Assembly (NCBI GenBank): GCA_049598145.1
Contig: JBMYNJ010000047.1
Coordinates: forward strand, 1-12,745
DNA length: 12,745 bases
Reading direction: 5' to 3'
From: WTJH01 sp049598145
GTDB taxonomy: Bacteria > Bacteroidota > Bacteroidia > Flavobacteriales > Flavobacteriaceae
How positions within the stretch are numbered: the stretch's first letter is position 1; every line of letters starts with the position of its first letter. This document shows positions 6,939 to 12,745 of the stretch, piece by piece. The translations under genes and the position numbers were made by a program. Under the pieces are notes generated by a model. It worked only from the letters and a program-made list of their open reading frames with translations, made no database searches and was not told the DNA's origin.

Positions 6939-8847
6939 TTATTTTACTTCTTCAAAATCGACGTCTTGAACATCGTCACTGGCTTGAGCGCTAGCATCTT
7001 GTTGGGCATCGTCAGCAGTGGCCTGGGCGGGATCACTCCCCGCTTCTTGCTGGGCTTTGTACATTTCCTCGGAAGCATTTTTCCAAGCTTCATTAATGGT
7101 TTCCATAGCCGTATCTATAGCTGCCAAATCGGAAGAGGCATGCGCCTTTTTTAGCTCTTCAAGAGCGGTTTCGATAGGTTGTTTTTTGTCTGCAGAAAGT
7201 TTATCTCCAAACTCTTTTAATTGCTTTTCCGTTTGAAAAATCATTTGATCTGCACCGTTGAGTTTATCTACTTGCTCTTTGGCTTTTTTATCGGCATCAG
7301 CATTGGCTTCCGCCTCTTTCTTCATCCGTTCGATTTCTTCTTCGGTAAGTCCTGAAGAGGCTTCAATACGAATATCTTGGGATTTCCCAGTAGCTTTGTC
7401 TTGCGCACTAACTTTAATGATTCCGTTTGCATCAATATCAAAAGTGACCTCAATTTGAGGAACCCCTCTGGGGGATGGAGGAATTCCATCCAAATGAAAG
7501 CGTCCAATGGTTTTGTTATCCGCTGCCATGGNNNNNNNNNNGGATTACATGAATTTCTACCGAAGGTTGGTTGTCTGCCGCAGTAGAAAACACTTGTGAT
7601 TTCTTTGTTGGAATCGTGGTATTGGCTTCAATGAGTTTAGTCATCACTCCTCCCATGGTTTCAATCCCAAGAGAAAGAGGTGTGACGTCTAATAACAAAA
7701 CATCTTTGACATCTCCAGTGAGTACTCCCCCTTGGATAGCCGCTCCAATCGCAACTACTTCGTCTGGATTGACTCCTTTGGAGGGTTTTTTTCCGAAAAA
7801 TCCTTCGACCTTTTCTTGGATGATGGGAATACGGGTAGACCCTCCAACCAAGATAACTTCATCTACGTCTGAGGTGGAAAGTCCCGCATCTTGAAGGGCT
7901 TGTTGTACGGGCTCCATAGAACGTTTGACCAAATCGTCTGCTAATTGCTCAAATTTGGCGCGTGTAAGGGTGGTGACCAAGTGCTTTGGACCACTCGCTG
8001 TAGCGGTTACATAAGGTAAATTAATTTCTGTTTGAGTAGAAGATGACAACTCAATTTTGGCTTTTTCTGCAGCTTCTTTTAAACGCTGAAGTGCCATAGG
8101 GTCTTCTCTAAGGTCCATCCCTTCGGCTGCCTTAAAGTCGTCAGCTAAAAAATTAATAATGACTTGATCGAAATCGTCCCCTCCCAAATGGGTATCTCCA
8201 TTGGTGGACAATACTTCGAATACACCGTCGCCTAACTCAAGAATTGAAATATCAAAAGTACCTCCGCCAAGATCATAAACAGCAATTTTTTTATCAGAAT
8301 CACTTTTGTCTAATCCATAAGCTAAGGCAGCAGCAGTAGGTTCGTTAATAATCCGCTGTACCTTTAATCCCGCTATTTCACCTGCTTCTTTAGTCGCCTG
8401 ACGTTGAGCATCGTTAAAATAGGCAGGAACCGTAATCACCGCTTCCGTTACGTCTTGTCCCAGATAGTCCTCAGCTGTTTTTTTCATTTTCTGAAGTGTC
8501 ATAGCAGATAATTCCTGAGGGGTGTATAAACGGCCATCAATGTCTACGCGAGGAGTATCGTTATCTCCTTTAACTACTTTATAGGCGACCGTTTTAAGGT
8601 CGTTTTGGGATTCTGAGAATTTGTTCCCCATGAATCTTTTAATGGAGGCTACGGTTTTCGTAGGGTTGGTTACCGCTTGTCTCTTGGCTGGGTCTCCCAC
8701 TTTAATTTCACCACCTTCCACGAAGGCAATTACGGAGGGGGTGGTCCGCTTTCCTTCAGCGTTTGGGATAACTACAGGCTCATTTCCCTCCATTACAGAA
8801 ACACACGAATTTGTGGTTCCCAAATCTATTCCGATAATCTTACTCAT
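6939..8847 (-). CDS. dnaK: Molecular chaperone DnaK (Hsp70), interrupted by an assembly gap
   Basis: DnaK is an ATP-driven cytoplasmic chaperone that folds and disaggregates proteins with DnaJ and GrpE. The nucleotide-binding domain carries IDLGTTNS (7-14), YDLGGGTFD (191-199) and LVGGSTRIP (333-341). The interdomain linker VLLLDVTPL is at 383-391. The substrate-binding domain and helical lid follow, with an Ala/Gln/Asp-rich tail ending DVDFEEVK. Ten N bases (7532-7541) lie after IHVI (residue 435) and before MAADNKTIGRF. As written, the two halves are out of frame by one base. Family alignment predicts QGER plus one residue there, that is 12 missing bases, which restores the frame and a normal 636-residue length. 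I therefore call it an intact gene split by sequence quality, not a pseudogene. The ATG at 8847 gives MSKIIGIDLG. A terminator follows the stop. Confidence 0.95.
7532..7541. other. Assembly gap (10 N) inside dnaK
   Basis: A run of exactly ten N bases interrupts dnaK between the end of the actin-like half and the substrate-binding domain. Ten does not keep the reading frame across the gap, while twelve would, so the run looks like a placeholder and not a measured length. Open reading frames that cross it on either strand are unreliable. Confidence 0.97.
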
Positions 8848-8872
8848 AATCTACTTTGGTTTCGTAGACTTT

Positions 8873-8888
8873 TTCAATCATCATGCCA
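8873..8888 (-). promoter_or_regulatory. dnaK: Candidate sigma-54-like -24/-12 element for dnaK
   Basis: The minus strand reads TGGCATGATGATTGAA. Against the sigma-54 consensus TGGCACG-N4-TTGCW it keeps the GG of the -24 box and the TTG of the -12 box at the exact spacing. The normally essential C of the -12 GC is A. A start about 12 bp downstream would fall near 8862, leaving a leader of about 15 nt. No TAnnTTTG box is present in the gap, so this is the best promoter-like element there, but it is uncertain. Confidence 0.3.
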
Positions 8889-8900
8889 ACAAACAATGAC

Positions 8901-8913
8901 TGACATGCTGTCA
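8901..8913. promoter_or_regulatory. Inverted repeat TGACA-N3-TGTCA upstream of dnaK
   Basis: A perfect 5-bp inverted repeat with a TGC spacer is centred about 60 bp upstream of the dnaK ATG and just after the stop of the upstream gene. An additional TGAC half-site abuts it at 8897-8900. The arms are too short for a useful terminator and there is no T-run, so a protein-binding operator is more likely. It is not the CIRCE element. Confidence 0.45.
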
Positions 8914-8918
8914 TAAAA

Positions 8919-9503
8919 TCACGGTAACTGGCGAAGACCTAAAAAGACATTGACATTGGGATCAATCGGATTTCCGGAACTCCTTCTAAAACTGACCAGT
9001 TGCCCGATATGATATTGAGCGTCCGCCAAGGGGCCCTGGATAAAATTCCATATGGGATATCGAATTTCTTCATCCGAGCTGTAAAACCGAATGGACAGCG
9101 CTTGTAATTCAGCATCCGATAACTCCATCGCACGAGTACTGGCTTGTTGGATTAAATCCAAAGTATTTTGCCGAAGCAATTCAAAAGTCCACTCTTTTTG
9201 TTGGTTAGTGCGTTTAATCATTTGGTTGGAAACCGTTGAATGTATCATTATGGAGAGGCCGTAAAGATGCTCTAGGGTTTCTCTTGAACTGCGTGCCTTT
9301 GTTGAGGGTTTAAAGTTTAAATCTTGCTGCCTCAATCCCTGAGTCGCCCAATAGTAACGAAATCCAATTCCTCGAATGGCATGGGCAATGATATTTTGAG
9401 AAGTAACTTCTTGGGGAGGATCGCCTATGGAAACAAATTCAGGAATTTGTGCCCGGAGCCAAAAACTTCCCAAAAAAAACACAATAAGCAATTGATGATG
9501 CAT
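8919..9503 (-). CDS. Exported DinB-like (DinB/YfiT four-helix) protein of unknown function
   Basis: From the ATG at 9503 the product has 194 residues. It opens with a signal peptide: hydrophobic core about 4-16 and an RAQ site near 18-19, a cleavage style common in Bacteroidota. The mature part is helical and fits the DinB/DUF664 metal-binding bundle. Support comes from HAIRGIGFRYYWATQGL (41-57), LEHLYGL with H79, and a C-terminal DAQYHIGQLVSFRRSSGNP with D161 and H165. The family usually binds a metal through three His; here one position may be Asp or H88, so metal binding is uncertain. The frame stays open to a TTG at 9569, but that would overlap panB and destroy the signal peptide. It lies 71 bp upstream of dnaK on the same strand and is divergent from panB. 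Function is not known. Confidence 0.75.
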   Translation of the reverse strand: MHHQLLIVFFLGSFWLRAQIPEFVSIGDPPQEVTSQNIIAHAIRGIGFRYYWATQGLRQQDLNFKPSTKARSSRETLEHLYGLSIMIHSTVSNQMIKRTNQQKEWTFELLRQNTLDLIQQASTRAMELSDAELQALSIRFYSSDEEIRYPIWNFIQGPLADAQYHIGQLVSFRRSSGNPIDPNVNVFLGLRQLP

Positions 9504-9511
9504 GCATTGAC

Positions 9512-9545
9512 TATTGAAGAATTCTAAAAATAAGTATTTACTTTG
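9512..9545 (+). promoter_or_regulatory. panB: Weak candidate promoter for panB
   Basis: The 59-bp divergent gap between the DinB-like gene and panB holds TTACTTTG (9538-9545), one base from the Bacteroidota -7 consensus TAnnTTTG. A TATTG lies 21 bp upstream (9512-9516) in the place of the -33 box. The start would fall a few bases before the A-rich stretch that leads to the panB ATG at 9563. A TATTTTTA on the opposite strand could serve the DinB-like gene. Both calls are tentative. Confidence 0.28.
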
Positions 9546-9562
9546 GAAAAAAAAATACAGGC

Positions 9563-10381
9563 ATGTCAACTTCCAAAAAGAATTATTCTCGAATTACGAC
9601 CAATAGCCTATTGGAAATGAAGGTACAAGGAGAAAAAATATCAATGCTCACTGCCTATGATTATACCCTGGCAGGACTTGTTGACCAATCCGGCGTGGAA
9701 GTTATTCTGGTAGGCGACTCAGCTTCAAATGTAATGGCGGGTCACGAAACTACAGTACCCATCACTTTAGATGAAATGATCTACCATGCGGCAGCTGTCG
9801 TACGGGCCGCCAAACGTGCTTTGATTTTAGTAGACCTTCCCTTTGGAACCTATCAATCCGACTCAAAAGAAGCCCTGCGATCCTCCATTCGTATAATGAA
9901 AGAAGCAGGAGCACATGCCGTTAAACTGGAAGGCGGAAAAGAGATTAAAGATTCCATTGAGCGTATCATTCAAGCCGGAATCCCTGTCATGGGGCATTTA
10001 GGACTTACTCCCCAATCGATCTATAAATTTGGCACGTATACTGTTCGTGCAAAAGACGAAACTGAAGCTCAAAAACTACTGGATGATGCCAAACTCTTAG
10101 AAAAGTTGGGTTGTTTTGCAGTGGTATTGGAAAAAATTCCCGCAGAATTGGCTGCTCAAGTAGCCGCAGAATTAACCATTCCTGTCATTGGCATTGGTGC
10201 CGGAGGTCAAGTCGATGGACAAGTGCTTGTGCTGCACGATATGCTGGGAATGAATAAAGAGTTCAGCCCTCGTTTTCTCAGACGTTATGCCGATTTGGAT
10301 GAAATTATTTCTAAAGCAGTATCTCACTATTCTGCTGATGTAAAATCCGGGAGTTTCCCCAACGAAAAAGAACAGTATTAA
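9563..10381 (+). CDS. panB: 3-Methyl-2-oxobutanoate hydroxymethyltransferase PanB
   Basis: PanB is a cytoplasmic enzyme that transfers a hydroxymethyl group from methylene-tetrahydrofolate to 2-oxoisovalerate, giving ketopantoate, the first step toward pantothenate and CoA. The 272-residue (beta/alpha)8 barrel shows the Mg ligands D52 (LVGDSAS), D91 (VDLPFG) and E123 (KLEGG). H145 lies in GHLGLTPQ, the general base E190 in VLEKIP, and IGIGAG at 209-214. Length and the C-terminal FPNEKEQY ending are normal. The ATG at 9563 is the first in frame and follows an A-rich stretch. No other pan gene is in the window. The pseudouridine synthase frame begins at or before the panB stop, so the two genes are probably co-transcribed. 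Confidence 0.96.
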   Translation: MSTSKKNYSRITTNSLLEMKVQGEKISMLTAYDYTLAGLVDQSGVEVILVGDSASNVMAGHETTVPITLDEMIYHAAAVVRAAKRALILVDLPFGTYQSDSKEALRSSIRIMKEAGAHAVKLEGGKEIKDSIERIIQAGIPVMGHLGLTPQSIYKFGTYTVRAKDETEAQKLLDDAKLLEKLGCFAVVLEKIPAELAAQVAAELTIPVIGIGAGGQVDGQVLVLHDMLGMNKEFSPRFLRRYADLDEIISKAVSHYSADVKSGSFPNEKEQY

Positions 10382-11066
10382 ACCCGAAAAAGCATTTGAA
10401 ATTCTTTTTGAAGACAACCATCTTTTGGTTGTGAATAAAAGATGTGGAGTTTTAGTTCAAGGGGATCAAACAGGAGATTCAAGTCTGGTAGATTTGCTCA
10501 AAGCCTATCTGAAAGAAACCTATCGAAAACCCGGAAATGTTTATTTAGGGGTAGTTCATCGATTGGATCGCCCCACCAGCGGTGTGGTGCTTTTTACCAA
10601 AACTTCTAAAGCGCTCACTCGATTGAATGAAGATTTTAAACTTCGAAGAGTTCATAAAACGTATCATTGTTTGGTGGAAGGACATCCCCAGCCCGCACAG
10701 GCCAAGCTCCAACATTGGTTGCTTCGGAAACCTCAAAAAAATAAGTCATTTGCCTATCCGAAAGCTGTTCCTCAAGCCAAAGAAGCACGTTTACAGTACC
10801 AAACCCTAAAATCTTTGGATCGTTACAGTTGCTTGGAAATACAATTAGAGACCGGTAGACATCATCAAATTAGAACTCAATTGAGCACTATCGGGCATCC
10901 GATTAAAGGCGATCTTAAATATGGAGCGGCTCGGTCCAATGCCAATGGAGGAATCGATTTACACGCCTTCCGGCTAAAAATTAAACACCCGATACAGAAA
11001 ATTGAAATGATCTTCGAAGCTCCCTATCCTAAGGGTGCTCTATGGAATGCCGTAGCTTCCGGTTAG
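10377..11066 (+). CDS. RluA-family RNA pseudouridine synthase, start codon unusual
   Basis: This enzyme converts uridine to pseudouridine in rRNA or tRNA; the exact target cannot be read from sequence. The catalytic motif GVVHRLDRPTSG contains the nucleophilic Asp (D64 from the start used here). RVHKTYHCLVEG and ETGRHHQIRTQLSTIGHP are the other two family motifs. No S4 RNA-binding domain is present. The conserved first strand, EILFEDNHLLVVNK, lies upstream of every canonical start in frame: the first TTG is at 10425 and a GTG at 10431, both inside that strand. The frame is open only back to 10344 and has no ATG. I place the start at the ATT at 10377, which overlaps the panB stop (ATTAA), as the best guess. 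Use of TTG 10425 would give 213 residues. The 3' end overlaps the next gene. Confidence 0.82.
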   Translation: MKPEKAFEILFEDNHLLVVNKRCGVLVQGDQTGDSSLVDLLKAYLKETYRKPGNVYLGVVHRLDRPTSGVVLFTKTSKALTRLNEDFKLRRVHKTYHCLVEGHPQPAQAKLQHWLLRKPQKNKSFAYPKAVPQAKEARLQYQTLKSLDRYSCLEIQLETGRHHQIRTQLSTIGHPIKGDLKYGAARSNANGGIDLHAFRLKIKHPIQKIEMIFEAPYPKGALWNAVASG

Positions 11067-12591
11067 ATAGCTCAGCTTTTTCGCGAATAATCTCATGCAC
11101 AGGACGATTCTGCAACTTACTTTCCAACCAAGACATTACATCTAGATACAGAAATGCCCGTCTTTCATAAGGATCGTTTTCATAGGTCTGTAATTCGTTA
11201 TACAATTTTTGAAAAGCACTTTTCAATTCATGTGGGTAGATATCACCTAAAGTTCTTAGAAAACGAATCATGGCTTTTTGCACTTCATACAATTCATCCA
11301 TTTTAAGTAAAAACTTATAAGTATCCCGCAATAAGGATTCGATGTGGTAATCAAATCCTGCCTCGTAGTGCGCAAAAAGGTTTAAAACTCTGGAGAAACA
11401 AAGTAAATCTTCACGCATTTTTAAGGACCTATTTTGAATGATTTTGCGGAGATAGAAAATACATTTTTCATAGTCCATCAGGCCAAAATACAAGCAAGCT
11501 ACTTTGTAGTAGAGAACCATTATATGGTGAGGGTCAATTCGGCTGCTGTAGGTATCTATACCTTTTAAAATTTCTGGAATTAAGCTTTTTCCGGAGGCAA
11601 AATCTCCGACAGAAAAGGTGTAATTGAGTTTGTTATTAAGTCGATAAAGAAACCAGAGGGTTGCCAAATTGACGTTTTTATCAAACGCAAACTCTTTTGC
11701 ATGTTGATCCAATTCCGACAAAACCTTCAGAAATTTATCGGAATGTTTTAAAAGGGTTAAGGATTCCATCAGATAGTTGTTCCCTTTGAGATAAAATACA
11801 GGATGAACAGCAATCATTTCTTTGTGCTGATGAAATAATTCTACCCATTTGGCCGAATAGCGGTAACTCGACAGAAAATCTTGTGTGAGAAAACTGTACC
11901 ACACATGGGCTTTATAATACCACAACCGCTCGCTGAAGCCCAAGTCTTCCAACTGTACCACCGGCAAATTTTTATAGAAAAACTGGGTAATTCTTCGATA
12001 ATCTTCGTCGTTTTTGGTGTAACCGGTTTTGATGAGTTGCTCGTAAAGTTGAAGAGATAAGTTCGAAAGTTGACTAGCAATCTGATTTTGATGACCTAAA
12101 TCATCCGCTTGCGAAATCAATTGTTCAGCTCTATTGCTAAGACTACGGGTAATGTATTGAGATTCGATCACCTTTTCCAACTCTACAATTTCATAGGCGA
12201 AAAGTTTCTGGTCGTACTTTAATGCAAGTGCTTTGGCACGTTCCAATAATTTAAGACTCTGAGCATATAAGCCTTTGTTGTAAAGGATAGTAGCATAATC
12301 TAATTGTTCGCGCACTTGTAGACGAATTCCTTTATGAACGGGATTGGTTCTTAAACTGGCTAAAATCTGTTTATATAGGTGCGCTTTAAGATTCGAAAGT
12401 TGTTGTTTGGTAACAATTTTCTTTTGTAAAATCAACTCCTCATCATAGCGATCCATCTTTTCTAAAACCCCAAAAAGATTGATGAATTTAGCATTTTCAT
12501 TAGCGCCTAACCGCCCGATATACAGCTTAAATTGCCTCTTTTCGGATTTCGAAAGGGATTTAATCAGCACAAAAAGGTTGTCTTTAACCAT
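11029..12591 (-). CDS. Helical-repeat (TPR-like) protein of unknown function
   Basis: I do not recognise a characterised homologue. The 520 residues look almost entirely alpha-helical and soluble, with no signal peptide or membrane span. The N-terminus MVKDNLFVLIKSLSKSEKRQFK is a compact Lys-rich helix pair, and such proteins seem familiar from Bacteroidota as conserved hypotheticals. Stretches around 97-127, 223-253 and 358-386 have the helix-turn-helix spacing of small and aromatic residues seen in tetratricopeptide repeats, for example YYKVACLYFGLMDYEKCIFY at 361-380. This suggests a protein-binding scaffold. The ATG at 12591 is preceded by an AT-rich leader with a candidate promoter. The gene is convergent with the pseudouridine synthase, and the last 38 bp of the two overlap. 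Confidence 0.85.
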   Translation of the reverse strand: MVKDNLFVLIKSLSKSEKRQFKLYIGRLGANENAKFINLFGVLEKMDRYDEELILQKKIVTKQQLSNLKAHLYKQILASLRTNPVHKGIRLQVREQLDYATILYNKGLYAQSLKLLERAKALALKYDQKLFAYEIVELEKVIESQYITRSLSNRAEQLISQADDLGHQNQIASQLSNLSLQLYEQLIKTGYTKNDEDYRRITQFFYKNLPVVQLEDLGFSERLWYYKAHVWYSFLTQDFLSSYRYSAKWVELFHQHKEMIAVHPVFYLKGNNYLMESLTLLKHSDKFLKVLSELDQHAKEFAFDKNVNLATLWFLYRLNNKLNYTFSVGDFASGKSLIPEILKGIDTYSSRIDPHHIMVLYYKVACLYFGLMDYEKCIFYLRKIIQNRSLKMREDLLCFSRVLNLFAHYEAGFDYHIESLLRDTYKFLLKMDELYEVQKAMIRFLRTLGDIYPHELKSAFQKLYNELQTYENDPYERRAFLYLDVMSWLESKLQNRPVHEIIREKAELSNRKLRHSIEHP

Positions 12592-12745
12592 GTTTGTTAT
12601 AGTAATATTTGTATATTAATCTGTTGCTAATGAACTTTTTAAAACTAAAACTTATGAATAGAACATTGTAAATAAAGTTACATCAAAAAGTTCACTTACA
12701 AGCACGCCTATTATTTTTAAACTTTATTCTTCACATGTCAGAGCA
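12592..12745. other. AT-rich intergenic leader at the right edge
   Basis: These 154 bp hold no open frame of note; a 13-codon plus-strand frame at 12630 has no support. The minus strand is the leader of the helical-repeat gene. I see no hairpin terminator or RNA gene. Whether a plus-strand gene starts beyond the edge cannot be told. Confidence 0.6.
12673..12702 (-). promoter_or_regulatory. Candidate promoter of the helical-repeat gene
   Basis: On the minus strand CTTG (12702-12699) is followed after 18 bp by TAACTTTA (12680-12673). This resembles the Bacteroidota housekeeping promoter TTTG-N19-TAnnTTTG with one mismatch in each box. A start near 12666 would leave an AT-rich leader of about 75 nt before the ATG at 12591. 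Confidence 0.38.

Noticed and set aside
7571..7894. A 107-codon plus-strand frame, and other plus-strand frames across dnaK and menD
   Set aside because: They are antisense to well-conserved proteins and reflect codon bias. Those crossing 7532-7541 also read through unknown bases.
6939..8847. dnaK as a frameshifted pseudogene or as two separate genes
   Set aside because: The break coincides exactly with the N run, and restoring 12 bases gives a full-length conserved protein.
8848..8918. CIRCE (HrcA) operator upstream of dnaK
   Set aside because: The repeat there is TGACA-N3-TGTCA. The TTAGCACTC-N9-GAGTGCTAA pattern is absent.
9504..9569. A TTG start at 9569 for the DinB-like gene
   Set aside because: It would overlap the divergent panB start and place 22 residues ahead of an otherwise clear signal peptide.
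1..12745. Mobile elements, CRISPR arrays, tRNA or rRNA genes
   Set aside because: I found no transposase or integrase motif, no spaced direct repeats and no tRNA-like fold; genes fill nearly all of the window.

Overview
The window comes from a Bacteroidota genome, most likely a Flavobacteriia-type member. The reasons are moderate-to-low GC, AT-rich translation starts without clear Shine-Dalgarno sites, promoter-like TAnnTTTG boxes, a DnaK ending in EEVK, and a menaquinone gene order that I associate with this class. The taxonomic call is inference from protein style, not from a search.

Layout. Positions 1-6896, all on the minus strand, form a tightly packed operon for classical (o-succinylbenzoate) menaquinone synthesis. 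In transcription order it reads menI (DHNA-CoA thioesterase), menF (isochorismate synthase), menD, menB, menA, menC and a CPBP-family membrane protease that runs off the left edge. Neighbouring genes overlap or lie 2-40 bp apart. Upstream, also on the minus strand, are dnaK (broken only by a 10-N assembly gap) and a small secreted DinB-like protein. A strong intrinsic terminator sits between dnaK and menI. On the plus strand, panB (pantothenate synthesis) is followed directly by an RluA-family pseudouridine synthase. The latter overlaps, tail to tail, a 520-residue all-helical protein of unknown function encoded on the minus strand. The last 154 bp are the leader of that gene.

How the genes work together. 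MenF makes isochorismate from chorismate. MenD adds a succinyl-semialdehyde unit. MenC makes o-succinylbenzoate. MenB closes the naphthoate ring on the CoA ester, MenI removes CoA, and MenA prenylates DHNA in the membrane. MenH, MenE and the final methyltransferase are not in the window; menE may lie just beyond the left edge.

This is mostly conserved housekeeping content and I see no mobile element, CRISPR array, RNA gene or clearly new system. The points most worth a second look are a palindrome plus sigma-54-like element upstream of dnaK, the dnaK terminator whose U-tract touches the menI start codon, the missing canonical start codon of the pseudouridine synthase, the protease inside the men operon, and a possible near-leaderless promoter for menD.
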